Of a stretch of 64,000 nt of DNA, positions 9,014 through 17,421 are shown piece after piece. The number at the start of each line of letters is the position of its first letter. Position 1 is the first letter of the stretch. The position numbers and the translations under genes are program-made. The DNA is taken from NCBI GenBank assembly GCA_029975475.1, contig JARKPB010000003.1, positions 322,067 through 386,066 of the forward strand, read 5' to 3'. Origin of the DNA: Anaerolineaceae bacterium. Its GTDB lineage: Bacteria; Chloroflexota; Anaerolineae; Anaerolineales; Anaerolineaceae. The notes below the pieces were generated by a model that searched no databases, was not told the origin of the DNA, and was given only the letters and a program-made list of their open reading frames with translations.

Positions 9014-9754
9014 GTGACTCATCCCCTGCTTTCCATCATCATCCCTGCCTACAACGAAGAAAACCGCCTACCGGATACTCTGGAGAAAATCCGCGCTTTT
9101 CTGGAAAAACAGGACTACAGCGCGGAAGTGCTGGTGATGGAAAACGGCAGCACCGACCGCACGCTGGAAATCGCGCGCGAATTTTCCGGCCGGCTGCCAG
9201 GCCTGAAAGCCATGCACGTGGACCGGCGCGGCAAAGGCAGCGCCGTCCGCGCCGGAATGCTTGCCGCGGTTGGAGAATACCGCTTCATCTGCGACGCGGA
9301 TCTTTCCATGCCGATTGAAGAGGTCAATCGTTTTATACCTCCCGCCCTGCCGCCCTGCGATGTCGCCATCGCATCGCGCGAGGCGCCCGGAGCGGTCCGC
9401 TACAACGAACCGGCCTACCGGCATTTTGTCGGCCGCCTCTTCAATACCCTGGTTCGCTGGTTCGCTCTGCCCGGGCTTCAGGATACCCAGTGCGGTTTTA
9501 AATGCTTTCGCGCCGAGGTGGCCGAGCGGGTCTTTCCGCTGCAAACCATCATCGGCTGGACCTTTGATGTCGAGGTCCTCTATATTGCCCGGCGTATGGG
9601 CTATAAAATCGCCGAAATTCCGATACCCTGGTATTACAACGCGGAATCAAAAGTGCGGGTGATGAAAGACCTTAAACAGGTGGCACTGGATCTTTTAACG
9701 ATCTTCCGCAACGCGAAACAGGGGAAGTATGACCCCGCGCCTCGATCCGGCTGA
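9014..9754 (+). CDS. Glycosyltransferase family 2, dolichyl/polyprenyl-phosphate glucosyltransferase-like
   Basis: 246 residues from a GTG at 9014. I chose this start because the GT2 domain begins at once (PLLSIIIPAYNEENRL); the longer ATG form at 8897 overlaps the preceding gene by 100 nt. ENGSTDRT is the first nucleotide-sugar motif, and CDADLSMP holds the DxD-like metal site near residue 95. GFKCFRAEVAERVF and GWTFDVEVL match the ALG5/DPM-type polyprenyl-phosphate hexose synthases that make lipid-linked sugar donors. No C-terminal membrane helices. Overlaps rnhB by 26 nt. Confidence 0.85.
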   Translation: MTHPLLSIIIPAYNEENRLPDTLEKIRAFLEKQDYSAEVLVMENGSTDRTLEIAREFSGRLPGLKAMHVDRRGKGSAVRAGMLAAVGEYRFICDADLSMPIEEVNRFIPPALPPCDVAIASREAPGAVRYNEPAYRHFVGRLFNTLVRWFALPGLQDTQCGFKCFRAEVAERVFPLQTIIGWTFDVEVLYIARRMGYKIAEIPIPWYYNAESKVRVMKDLKQVALDLLTIFRNAKQGKYDPAPRSG

Positions 9755-10388
9755 GATTCCCGCCGCGCCGCATCTTGAATTTGAATACCGCCTGAGTCAG
9801 GCTGGCTGTCAGGCCGTCGCCGGGCTGGATGAAGCCGGGCGCGGCGCCTGGGCCGGGCCGGTATTTGCCGCCGCGGTAATCCTCCCAGCGGAACAAGAAA
9901 TTTGCCTCGCCCTGCGCGGCGTGCGCGACAGCAAACAGATGAAACCCTCGGAAAGGCAGCAGCAGGCGGAGGTCATCCGCGCCTGCGCGCTGGCCTGGGG
10001 CATCGGGCAGGCGGACGCCGCCGAGATTGACGCGGACGGTATTCTGCCCGCGACCCGCCTGGCCATGACGCGCGCGCTGGCTGCGCTGACGATCACCCCC
10101 GCCCACTTACTGATCGACGCGCTATTCCTGCCGGAAGTGGATCTGCCTCAGACCGCGTTAATCAAAGGCGACAACCGCAGCCTCTCCATCGCCGCAGCCT
10201 CCGTGCTGGCCAAGACCGCCAGGGATGCCTGGATGCGCGCCGCGGCGGCAGATTTTCCTGTTTACGGCTTTGAGCGCCACAAAGGCTACGGCACAGCCGT
10301 CCATCAGGCTGCCCTCGAAAACCACGGTCCTTGCCCGCTGCATCGAAAAAGCTTTCAGCCAGTGCGCGCCTATCTGCCAATCAGATAA
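9729..10388 (+). CDS. rnhB: Ribonuclease HII
   Basis: 219 residues. It removes ribonucleotides and RNA primers from RNA-DNA hybrids. The signature GLDEAGRGAWAGPVFAAAV carries the acidic pair D34/E35; further acids occur in LIDALFLP and the conserved KGDNRSLSIAAASVLAKTARD block binds the RNA-DNA junction. Full family length. The start overlaps the end of the upstream glycosyltransferase gene. Confidence 0.96.
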   Translation: MTPRLDPAEIPAAPHLEFEYRLSQAGCQAVAGLDEAGRGAWAGPVFAAAVILPAEQEICLALRGVRDSKQMKPSERQQQAEVIRACALAWGIGQADAAEIDADGILPATRLAMTRALAALTITPAHLLIDALFLPEVDLPQTALIKGDNRSLSIAAASVLAKTARDAWMRAAAADFPVYGFERHKGYGTAVHQAALENHGPCPLHRKSFQPVRAYLPIR

Positions 10389-10390
10389 AT

Positions 10391-10415
10391 CAGCCGCCGG
10401 TTTAACCGGCGGCTG
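10391..10415. terminator. Bidirectional hairpin between rnhB and glgC
   Basis: Perfect 10-bp GC-rich stem (10391-10400 with 10406-10415), 5-nt loop, lying between the convergent ends of rnhB (+) and glgC (-). No long T tract on either side. Confidence 0.6.
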
Positions 10416-10430
10416 GTGCGTCCTTGAGGG

Positions 10431-11711
10431 TCATTCCACCGGCATCCCGGGGCCGATGTATGTCCCGGCTGGCAGAACAGCGTCTTTAGGGATGACCACA
10501 ATTCCATCCCGAACCACCCAGTTTTCGCCGTCCAAATCCGTGCCGCGCGGGAAAGGTTTAATGATTACCCCGCGTCCAATGCGCGCGTTCTTGTCGATGA
10601 TCGCGCCTTCAATGTGCGACCCGCTGCCAACGCCCAGGGTGATGCGGTCATCGCGCTCTTCCACCGGGCAGCATTCGCGTTCGTAATAATCCGCGCCCAT
10701 TAAAATGCTGTCCATGATCTTCACCCCCGCGCGCACCTGGGAACGCAGCCCGATAATTGAATTGCGAATCTCGGCGTTCTCAATGCAGCAGCCTTCCGCC
10801 AGGAGGACATTTTCCAGATGGCTGTCCGTTACGGTTGAGCCGGGCAAAAAACGCGGATGGCTGTAAATCGGCCGTTCCTGATTAAAGAAATTAAACGGCG
10901 GGTTGGGTTGCGTCAGGCTTAAGTTGGTATCGTAAAAGGAGCGGATCGTCCCGATATCTTCCCAGTAATCATCAAAATCATAGCCAAAGACTTTTGAAGT
11001 GCGGATCGAACTGGGAATGACATCCGCGCCGAAGTCGTCGTAACTGTTGTTCTCTAACAATTCGCACAGCAGATCGGTGCGGAATAGATAGATTCCCATC
11101 GAGCCGAGGTAAGGCCGCGCGGGGTCGTCCCGGCAGACCATCGCCGCCTGCACCGCGGGTTCTTTGGGCTTTTCAGCGAAATCGGTGATGCGCCCCTCCG
11201 CATCCCGCTTGAGAATCCCGAATCGGGTAACATCGGCGACATTCACCGGCTGAACGGCCACGGTGATATCCGCATCGTGGGAAAAATGGAAATCCGCCAT
11301 CGCGGCATAATCCATGCGGTAGAGATGATCGCCGGCCAGGATCAACGTGTAAGGCGCGCGGGCTGAACGGATCTCGCGCAGCTGTTTGCGCACCGCATCC
11401 GCGGTGCCCTGATACCAGTCAGCGGTGGCGATCGTCTGCTCCGCCGCCAGAATCTGAACCCACCCGGTGTGGTAAGCGTCAAAAACATACGTGCGGGTGA
11501 TGTGGCGGTGAAGCGAAACAGAGTTAAATTGAGTCAGCACAGCGATCTTGTAGATGCGCGAATTAATGCAGTTGCTGATCGGAATATCAATCAGGCGGTA
11601 TTTTCCGGCAATCGGCACAGCCGGTTTTGAGCGCATCTTGGTCAATGGATAGAGGCGGCTGCCGCGTCCGCCGCCCAGAATGACGGCCAGAATATCCTCA
11701 GTGGATGGCAT
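10431..11711 (-). CDS. glgC: Glucose-1-phosphate adenylyltransferase (ADP-glucose pyrophosphorylase)
   Basis: 426 residues from the ATG at 11711, which has AAGGAG 6-10 nt upstream; the ATG 21 codons earlier has none. It makes ADP-glucose for glycogen. LAVILGGGRGSRLYPLT is the nucleotide-binding loop, KPAVPIAGKYRLIDIPISNC the regulatory/active-site block, and EDIGTIRSFYDTNLSL the glucose-1-phosphate region. The C-terminal 130 residues are the beta-helix domain. No glgA or glgB is nearby. Confidence 0.95.
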   Translation of the reverse strand: MPSTEDILAVILGGGRGSRLYPLTKMRSKPAVPIAGKYRLIDIPISNCINSRIYKIAVLTQFNSVSLHRHITRTYVFDAYHTGWVQILAAEQTIATADWYQGTADAVRKQLREIRSARAPYTLILAGDHLYRMDYAAMADFHFSHDADITVAVQPVNVADVTRFGILKRDAEGRITDFAEKPKEPAVQAAMVCRDDPARPYLGSMGIYLFRTDLLCELLENNSYDDFGADVIPSSIRTSKVFGYDFDDYWEDIGTIRSFYDTNLSLTQPNPPFNFFNQERPIYSHPRFLPGSTVTDSHLENVLLAEGCCIENAEIRNSIIGLRSQVRAGVKIMDSILMGADYYERECCPVEERDDRITLGVGSGSHIEGAIIDKNARIGRGVIIKPFPRGTDLDGENWVVRDGIVVIPKDAVLPAGTYIGPGMPVE

Positions 11712-11746
11712 GGGAGCTTCTCCTTTCCGCACAGGGTGATCAGAAT

Positions 11747-11775
11747 TTGCCCGGGTTAGGGAAGTGCTATACAAT
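11747..11775 (+). promoter_or_regulatory. Promoter of the GNAT gene at 11851
   Basis: TTGCCC (11747-11752), 17-nt spacer, TACAAT (11770-11775). The tRNA-Ser pair uses the same TTGCCC-17-TACAAT arrangement. Confidence 0.65.
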
Positions 11776-11850
11776 CAACTCAGCGCAGGCACTTGCGCTG
11801 AAACCATTATAGCCAGAAGCCAGATTCACGCCAACCGCCGGGGGAGAGAA

Positions 11851-12336
11851 ATGGATATACCCGTCATCCGCGATGCCAGGCCATCTGATTTTGAAACCCT
11901 TTCGCGCCTGTACAGGGAACTGGATGCTATTCACGCCAGGGCGCATCCAGATCTGTTCCAAGTCCCCGACCCAACCGCCGCCCGCCCCGACGCTTACTAC
12001 CAGGAACTGCTGGATCATCCGCTTTACCGCCTGCTGGTGGCCGAAGCAGAGGGACAGGTGGTCGGGTTCATCAGCTTCCATCTGGAGTACGCCCCGGAAT
12101 TGCCGAATTGCCGGTCTTATGCGTTCGTCAAAGTCAGCGATCTGAGCGTTACTCCGGCTTTTCAAAAGCGCGGCGTGGGGACGCGCCTGATGCAGGCCGC
12201 GGAGGACTGGGCTCGCCAGAACGGAGCTGTGTCCGTGGTCTTGAATGTCTTTGACTTTAACCAAAACGCGCGGAACCTGTACCGCGCGCTGGGCTATCAG
12301 GAATTATCGCACCGCATGAGAAAAAAACTGGAGTAA
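11851..12336 (+). CDS. GNAT family N-acetyltransferase
   Basis: 161 residues from the ATG at 11851 with GGGGGAGA before it. DLSVTPAFQKRGVGTRLMQAAE is acetyl-CoA motif A with the Q/RxxGxG/A loop, and NLYRALGYQEL is motif B. Similar in layout to RimI-like acetyltransferases; the acceptor is unknown. Divergent from glgC, with its own promoter at 11747-11775. Confidence 0.88.
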   Translation: MDIPVIRDARPSDFETLSRLYRELDAIHARAHPDLFQVPDPTAARPDAYYQELLDHPLYRLLVAEAEGQVVGFISFHLEYAPELPNCRSYAFVKVSDLSVTPAFQKRGVGTRLMQAAEDWARQNGAVSVVLNVFDFNQNARNLYRALGYQELSHRMRKKLE

Positions 12337-12359
12337 GCCCGAAAATTAAAAAGAAAAAG

Positions 12360-12432
12360 CTCCCCGACCTGGACTCGAACCAGGAACCTAGCGGTTAACA
12401 GCCGCCCGCTCTGCCGATTGAGCTATCGAGGA
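12360..12432 (-). tRNA. tRNA-Asn (anticodon GTT)
   Basis: Minus-strand cloverleaf: acceptor TCCTCGA with TCGGGGA (one G-T pair), D arm AGCTCAATCGGCAGAGC, anticodon loop CTGTTAA with GTT, T arm CCTGG-TTCGAGT-CCAGG, discriminator G. Confidence 0.97.
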
Positions 12433-12443
12433 AGGCAATCAAA

Positions 12444-12472
12444 ATTATAAAAGCAAGCCGTCCGGGTGTCAA
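12444..12472 (-). promoter_or_regulatory. Consensus promoter of tRNA-Asn
   Basis: On the minus strand TTGACA (12467-12472), exactly 17 nt, TATAAT (12444-12449). A perfect sigma70-type promoter 11 nt before the tRNA. Confidence 0.9.
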
Positions 12473-12488
12473 GGCTCAGCCGGATTCC

Positions 12489-12517
12489 TTGCCCCGCCTT
12501 CTCTTTTATGTTACAAT
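12489..12517 (+). promoter_or_regulatory. Promoter of the two tRNA-Ser genes
   Basis: TTGCCC (12489-12494), 17-nt spacer, TACAAT (12512-12517), 27 nt before the first tRNA-Ser. Confidence 0.65.
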
Positions 12518-12544
12518 TTTTGACCGGATGTCCGCATCCCCGCT

Positions 12545-12629
12545 GGAGGGATGGCCGAGCGGCTTAAGGCGCCTGTCTTGAAAACAGGTTTAGCGAAAGC
12601 TAACGTGGGTTCGAATCCTACTCCCTCCG
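12545..12629 (+). tRNA. tRNA-Ser (anticodon TGA)
   Basis: Class II tRNA with a long variable arm. Acceptor GGAGGGA pairs with TCCCTCC, anticodon loop CTTGAAA (TGA), variable arm TAGCGAAAGCTA, T arm GTGGG-TTCGAAT-CCTAC, discriminator G. Confidence 0.96.
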
Positions 12630-12662
12630 CCTTGGTCGCAGGCCGCGACGACAGCAGCATCT

Positions 12663-12751
12663 GGGGAGGTGCCAGAGTGGCCGATTGGGCTCGCCTGCTA
12701 AGTGAGTGCTGGGGAATAACTCAGCCGTGGGTTCGAATCCCACCCTCTCCG
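12663..12751 (+). tRNA. tRNA-Ser (anticodon GCT)
   Basis: Second class II tRNA, 33 nt after the first. Acceptor GGGGAGG with CCTCTCC (one G-T pair), anticodon loop CTGCTAA (GCT), long variable arm, T arm GTGGG-TTCGAAT-CCCAC, discriminator G. Confidence 0.95.
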
Positions 12752-12755
12752 CTGA

Positions 12756-12785
12756 AAGCCTGTTCAATTTAATGAACAGGCTTTT
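12756..12785 (+). terminator. Terminator of the tRNA-Ser operon
   Basis: 11-bp stem (12756-12766 with 12773-12783), 6-nt loop, followed by a short T run, just after the second tRNA-Ser. Confidence 0.85.
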
Positions 12786-12829
12786 GCGTTGCTGCTCCTG
12801 ATGGATCGCCGCGTCAGTATTGCGAGCTT

Positions 12830-13888
12830 ATGGAAAATCCGATGCATTTCAAAACCCTGCCTAAATTAGCGCCGGGGGACGCGGTCGCCGTCCTTTCACC
12901 GTCATTTGCCGCGCCCGGCCGCTGGCCAAACGTTTTTGAACTCGGTCTGCGCAGGATCCGGGAGGACTTTGGACTGCGGCCGGTCGAATACCCAACCACA
13001 CGCAAGCTCGGCGCAGCCGGAGAAGAACGGGCCAAGGATATCCTGGCGGCTTTCCAGGATCCAGAAATCAAGGGGGTCATCGCCGCGCTGGGCGGCGACG
13101 ACCAGGTGACTTACATCTGGAAATATTTAGGAAAATTCAGCCAGATATTCCAGGACAACCCCAAGCCGTTTTTTGGTTACTCGGATAATACTCACTTCAT
13201 CAATTTTCTGTGGCTGAACGGCGTCCCCGCCTTTTACGGCGGCTCTGTGTTTACTGAATTCGCGATGCAAGGTGGAATGGATGCGTTCACCGTTCACTAC
13301 CTGCGGAAAGCCATGTTTGAGCATGGAGATGTTGAGTTAACGGCCAGCCCCATTTTCAACGACGAGGGCCTGGACTGGGACAATGAAACCGCGCTGGGGA
13401 AACGCCGCAGGTACCAGCCAAACGAAGGCTGGGACTGGGACGGCAGCCAAAGCGCAGAAGGCACTGCCTGGGGCGGCTGTCTGGAATCGCTGGATGAACT
13501 GCTGCGGCACGCGGTGCCAATTCCATCCCTGGCGGAATTTGAGCAAATCATCCTGCTGGTGGAAACATCGGAAGAAATCCCTTCAGCCGATTACGTCTTT
13601 CGCGTCCTTCGGGCGTTTGGTGAACGCGGAATTCTCGTCAGGATCAGAGGAGTCCTGGTCGGGCGGCCCAAAGCCTGGGAATTTCACCGCCGAAACTCCG
13701 ATGACCAGAAGGCGCAGTACAAGAAAGAGCAGAAGGAAGCCGTGATCCGGGCTGTCCGGGCTTACAACCCGACTATTCCCATCGTGCAAAATCTAGATTT
13801 CGGTCATACCGCCCCGCAGATTCCTATGCCGATCGGGCAGACGGTCAAGATTAATGCCCGAACCCAGACTCTGACAGCGGCCTTCTAA
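12830..13888 (+). CDS. LD-carboxypeptidase family protein (peptidase S66, MccF-like)
   Basis: 352 residues. Serine peptidases of this family either trim the D-Ala of murein tetrapeptides (LdcA) or cleave microcin C-type and acyl-sulfamoyl compounds (MccF). GYSDNTHFINFLW carries the nucleophilic Ser near residue 116, ETSEE near 246 the Glu and FGHT near 325 the His of the Ser-Glu-His triad. The acidic and tryptophan-rich loop (DWDNETALGKRRRY, GWDWDGSQS) is more like MccF than LdcA. Start is the ATG at 12830, with a second in-frame ATG at 12842; neither has a strong ribosome site. Monocistronic. MccF-like immunity or detoxification is plausible, murein recycling is the alternative. Confidence 0.85.
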   Translation: MENPMHFKTLPKLAPGDAVAVLSPSFAAPGRWPNVFELGLRRIREDFGLRPVEYPTTRKLGAAGEERAKDILAAFQDPEIKGVIAALGGDDQVTYIWKYLGKFSQIFQDNPKPFFGYSDNTHFINFLWLNGVPAFYGGSVFTEFAMQGGMDAFTVHYLRKAMFEHGDVELTASPIFNDEGLDWDNETALGKRRRYQPNEGWDWDGSQSAEGTAWGGCLESLDELLRHAVPIPSLAEFEQIILLVETSEEIPSADYVFRVLRAFGERGILVRIRGVLVGRPKAWEFHRRNSDDQKAQYKKEQKEAVIRAVRAYNPTIPIVQNLDFGHTAPQIPMPIGQTVKINARTQTLTAAF

Positions 13889-14199
13889 GCCGGCCCGGGA
13901 GAAAACCTTCGAAAGGCGACCCAATGGAGCGGTCTCCGATGGTTTTGTGGGATGTCCGGACCAGATAATCACCTGACGGCCGGGCTGTGACTCTGCCGGC
14001 CCGGCGAGGCGATTTTCTCCGCTTTTTGGCCGATCCGCTTCGCGCCTGCAGCGCTGCCAAGTCAGGTGATCACGGCGCGATGCCTGTGCGGTCTGCTGGC
14101 ATTCATCCTTCGGGGGCGTTGTCATCCATAGCATGGACGGCGGCCAACCGCGCTGCTGGATCTCTGGCATCAGCAGCGCGGATGGGAAAGCACCCCGAT
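13889..14199. other. Intergenic stretch with nested inverted repeats, no gene seen
   Basis: About 310 bases between the LD-carboxypeptidase gene and the ROK promoter. No convincing ORF. It holds an 11-bp inverted repeat with a 12-nt loop (14148-14158 with 14171-14181) and a longer-range 10-bp pair, ATCACCTGAC near 13968 and GTCAGGTGAT near 14081. It could be a decayed gene, a small repeat element or a structured leader; I cannot tell which. Confidence 0.4.
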
Positions 14200-14229
14200 T
14201 TGACGCGAATTCGCAGATAATGGTATGAT
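14200..14229 (+). promoter_or_regulatory. Promoter of the ROK kinase gene
   Basis: TTGACG (14200-14205), 18-nt spacer, TATGAT (14224-14229), 43 nt upstream of the ATG at 14273. Confidence 0.6.
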
Positions 14230-14272
14230 GGATTTGCCCGCCGCGGGCCAGGATTTCAATCGGGACAGGCTT

Positions 14273-15214
14273 ATGAAAGATAAAAAACGCTGGTACATCG
14301 GTGTTGACATTGGCGGAACGCAGCTGCGCGCCGCATTGTTTGACCAAAGCGGCCTCGAACCGGTCTGTCTAAAAAAAGCCGCCACCCACTCACCCAAAGC
14401 CGAGCCGCTGGAAATTTTAACCGCCTTAATCGCTCAGGTCTGGCCGTCCGAAGGGCAGGTGATAAAAATTGGCGTTGGCGTGGCCGGCCCATTAAATCCG
14501 GATACCGGCATCGTTTACCGCTGCCCCAATATCCCTGAATGGCAGCACCTGGCCCTCAGGCAACTGCTGGAAAGCCGCTTTCAAGCCCCGGTGGCGATCG
14601 GAAACGACGCCAACCTGGCCGCCCTGGCTGAATGGAAGTACGGGGCAGGCGTTGGCCACAACGACCTGCTCTACCTGACAATTTCCACCGGGATCGGCGG
14701 CGGGGTGATCTCCGCGGGGCGGTTGATCACCGGCGCGCGCGGCATCGCCGCAGAACTCGGCCATTTTACTGTCTGGCCAGACGGTCCGCTGTGCGGCTGC
14801 GGGCACCGCGGTCATCTGGAAGCCATCTCTTCCGGCACGGCGATCACCAATTACGTGCGCGAGCAGCTGGCCGCCGGCCGCTCCTCCAGCCTTTCCGCCC
14901 GCCTGGAGGAACTGAACGCCTCGTTGATCAGCAGCGCCGCCCGCGAAGGCGACCCCCTGGCCGCCGAAGCGTTTGAGCGCGCCGGCACCTTCCTGGGCCG
15001 CGCCCTGGCGGACTTTCTGCACCTCTACGACCCAACCATCCTGGTGCTGGGCGGCGGGGTGATGAAAAGCGGCGAGCTGATCATGCGCCCCATCCGGCGC
15101 GAAATGGAAGCCGGGGTGATGTCCCCGGAATATCTGCGCGGACTGACGGTCACCACCGCCAGACTGGGCGACCGGGTCGGGCTGATCGGCGCGCTGGCTC
15201 TGGCTCAGTCCTGA
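14273..15214 (+). CDS. ROK family sugar kinase (glucokinase-like)
   Basis: 313 residues from the ATG at 14273. A cytoplasmic ATP-dependent hexokinase-fold kinase. YIGVDIGGTQLRAALFD (residues 8-24) is the ATP phosphate-binding motif, IGNDANLAALAEW the catalytic Asp region, STGIGGG the second phosphate loop, and LVLGGGV the adenosine motif. The family zinc motif CxCGxxGC reads C174-G-C176-G-H-R-G-H181, so the third Cys is His, which can still bind zinc. No DNA-binding domain, so it is a kinase rather than a ROK repressor. Glucose is the likeliest substrate. Confidence 0.9.
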   Translation: MKDKKRWYIGVDIGGTQLRAALFDQSGLEPVCLKKAATHSPKAEPLEILTALIAQVWPSEGQVIKIGVGVAGPLNPDTGIVYRCPNIPEWQHLALRQLLESRFQAPVAIGNDANLAALAEWKYGAGVGHNDLLYLTISTGIGGGVISAGRLITGARGIAAELGHFTVWPDGPLCGCGHRGHLEAISSGTAITNYVREQLAAGRSSSLSARLEELNASLISSAAREGDPLAAEAFERAGTFLGRALADFLHLYDPTILVLGGGVMKSGELIMRPIRREMEAGVMSPEYLRGLTVTTARLGDRVGLIGALALAQS

Positions 15215-15306
15215 TCGAATTCCCACGCTCCAAACTGACCAAACGACCAGGCCGGCTTTCGCTCGCCTGTGCTATCATACCAGCGACCCCAATTTTGGAG
15301 CCGCGC

Positions 15307-16941
15307 TTGAATCTGATCAGCCTTCATCAAGTCAGCCTGACCCTGGGCGCGCAGCCCATATTTCAGAATCTCTCCTGGGAGATCCAAAACCAGCAGCGCA
15401 TCGGGCTGATTGGATCGAACGGGGCAGGGAAGAGTTCCCTGCTGAAATTGATTACCGGTGAATTCACCCCCGAACCGGGAGGTCGGGTCGTGATGACGCG
15501 CGGGGTCAGCCTTGGTTATCTGCCGCAGCAGCCCGAATTTGACCCGCAGCAAACCCCCTTGCAGGTGGTCTCGTCCGCCCTGCCGCGCCTGCGCCGGGTA
15601 TATGAGGAACTGGAAAAAATTGAAGAATCTCTGGCGGACCCCGACGTTTACGGTGATGAAAAACGCCTGAGCCGCGCGCTGGAACGGCAGCAAGCCCTGG
15701 TGGAAGAAGAGCAGGCGCTGGGCGGGGTTCAGTTTGACCGGCGCATGCGCGAAACCCTGCGCGGGCTGGGACTGGCTGAGGCTGAGTTTGAAAAACCGGT
15801 CGGCTTGCTCAGCGGCGGCCAGAAGAAACTGGTCGGTCTGGCCGGTTTGCTGCTGGCTGCGCCGCAGGTGCTGCTGCTGGATGAGCCGGATAACCATCTG
15901 GACCTGCCCGGCAAAGAATTCCTGGAGCGGCTGATCCTGACTTACCCGGGCGCGGTGGTGATCATTTCCCACGACCGGTACCTGCTGGACGCCGTCGTGA
16001 CCCACATCGCCGAACTGGAAGACGGGCGCCTGACGACTTTCCAGGGCGATTATTCCGCCTATATCCTGGAAAAACAGGAACGCCTCGCCCGCCAGGAAGA
16101 GCTCTACCAGGTTCAACAGCGCGAAATCGCGCGAATTGAAGCCGCCATCAAGCGCTATGCGGTCTGGGCAAAGGTCTATGATGTCGGTAAGTTTGCCAGA
16201 CGCGCCAAAGCCATCCAAAACCGCCTGAACCGCCTGGAGCGCATCGAGCGCCCGCTGATGGAGCGCCGCCGCATTGACCTGCGCCTGAACGGCTGGCGCG
16301 GTTCTTCAAAAGTGCTGGAGTTTAAGGCGGCGGAAAAGCGCTTCGGCAGCCAGGTGGTGCTCAAGCCGCTGAATTTCACCCTCTTTCACGGCCAGCGCGT
16401 CGGGCTGATCGGTCCCAACGGCGCGGGGAAGTCGGTGCTGCTCAAGCTGGCGCTGGGAGAGCTGGCGCCGGACAGCGGGGAGATTCTGCGTGGCCCGTCG
16501 ATCCGCTGCGGTTATTACGCCCAGGAACACGAAACCCTGAACCCGGAAGCGACCGTTTTGGACACCGTGCGTTACGCCGGCAATCTGAGCGAGAGCAGCG
16601 CGGTGGCGCTGCTAGGCCGCTACCTGTTCAGTTACCGTCAGGCGGGGCAGAAAGTCAAAGAGCTTTCCGGCGGAGAACGCAGCCGGCTGCAGCTGGCCCT
16701 GGTTGTGCTTTCCGGCGCGAACTTTCTGCTGCTGGATGAGCCCACCAACAACCTGGATATTCCTTCGGCCGAAATTCTCGAAGACGCCCTGGCCGATTTT
16801 GAAGGCACCCTGCTGGTCATCTCTCACGACCGCTACTTTCTTGACCGCGTGGTGGACAGCCTGCTGGTTCTGCGCGCGGGTGAAGTGCGCGCCTATCCCG
16901 GCGGATACAGCGATTACCTGCTCAATCAGGCCGGGGGTTAA
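15307..16941 (+). CDS. ABC-F family ATP-binding protein
   Basis: 544 residues from a TTG at 15307, chosen because TTGGAG lies 7-12 nt before it; an earlier TTG (15295) overlaps that site. Two ABC domains without membrane segments: Walker A GSNGAGKSS and GPNGAGKSV, signatures LSGGQKK and LSGGERS, Walker B LLLDEPDNHLDL and LLLDEPTNNLDI. The linker between them (residues about 230-330) is the long charged P-site helix that reaches the ribosome. Family members resolve stalled ribosomes or give antibiotic resistance; this one looks closest to the Uup/YdiF housekeeping type. Its stop codon overlaps that of the convergent gene at 16938. Confidence 0.9.
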   Translation: MNLISLHQVSLTLGAQPIFQNLSWEIQNQQRIGLIGSNGAGKSSLLKLITGEFTPEPGGRVVMTRGVSLGYLPQQPEFDPQQTPLQVVSSALPRLRRVYEELEKIEESLADPDVYGDEKRLSRALERQQALVEEEQALGGVQFDRRMRETLRGLGLAEAEFEKPVGLLSGGQKKLVGLAGLLLAAPQVLLLDEPDNHLDLPGKEFLERLILTYPGAVVIISHDRYLLDAVVTHIAELEDGRLTTFQGDYSAYILEKQERLARQEELYQVQQREIARIEAAIKRYAVWAKVYDVGKFARRAKAIQNRLNRLERIERPLMERRRIDLRLNGWRGSSKVLEFKAAEKRFGSQVVLKPLNFTLFHGQRVGLIGPNGAGKSVLLKLALGELAPDSGEILRGPSIRCGYYAQEHETLNPEATVLDTVRYAGNLSESSAVALLGRYLFSYRQAGQKVKELSGGERSRLQLALVVLSGANFLLLDEPTNNLDIPSAEILEDALADFEGTLLVISHDRYFLDRVVDSLLVLRAGEVRAYPGGYSDYLLNQAGG

Positions 16942-17309
16942 ACCCAGCCGCGCTGCTGATAAAGGGCAAAGCCGTCCTTCAGCGCTGCGCGGATCTGTTC
17001 CAGCACTTCGGGGGTCAATTTTTTGATATGAAAGCAGGATTTGCCCTTCAGCAGTCGAAGCAATTCGGGTTTGAAGAAGACCTTCACCTCGGGTTCAGCA
17101 TAAACCGGCATAAAATAAAAGCCCACGTAGCCCTTCTGGATGATTAACCCGGCGAAAAATACTTCCCTGCGTTTGCGGCCTTCGATCACCAGGTCTTTGA
17201 ACGACCACAGGTCGTAATAACCGGGCCGGTCAACTTTGGGGGCCAATGGCGGCTGGTACTGCGCCAGCAGAGTCTTTAATGGCTCGAAAACAGCCTGCAA
17301 ATCTTCCAT
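16938..17309 (-). CDS. DUF1801-like small protein
   Basis: 123 residues. The pattern FAGLIIQKGYVGFYFMPVY, then LLKGKSCFHIKKLTPE and the end GFALYQQRGWV match the DUF1801 (YdhG-like) fold, a small alpha/beta domain related to frataxin-like iron chaperones. GAGGG precedes the ATG. No neighbour explains its role. A second member of the superfamily lies at 56276. Confidence 0.7.
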   Translation of the reverse strand: MEDLQAVFEPLKTLLAQYQPPLAPKVDRPGYYDLWSFKDLVIEGRKRREVFFAGLIIQKGYVGFYFMPVYAEPEVKVFFKPELLRLLKGKSCFHIKKLTPEVLEQIRAALKDGFALYQQRGWV

Positions 17310-17381
17310 ACAACCCTCTGCAAACAGGTGGATGAATAAAGTATACCCGTTTTATCCGCTTCGGCTGCATCCTGAAGCAAA

Positions 17382-17403
17382 ACAGCCGCCCGCGGGCGGC
17401 TGT
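17382..17403 (-). terminator. Terminator of plsC
   Basis: A perfect 22-base palindrome (17382-17403) followed on the minus strand by TTTTGCTT, 18 bp past the plsC stop. Confidence 0.8.
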
Positions 17404-17421
17404 CTGTTGATCAGAAACGGG

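Noticed and set aside
13793-14347. 184-codon minus-strand frame across the intergenic region before the ROK gene
   Set aside because: Overlaps two real genes at its ends, has no ribosome site and no recognisable motif; the middle part is reported only as unexplained sequence.
14492-15226. 244-codon minus-strand open frame
   Set aside because: Antisense to the ROK kinase gene.
15205-16218. Long 337-codon open frame on the minus strand
   Set aside because: Lies wholly opposite the ABC-F gene, is Gln/Phe-rich and has no family features: an antisense shadow of a GC-rich gene.
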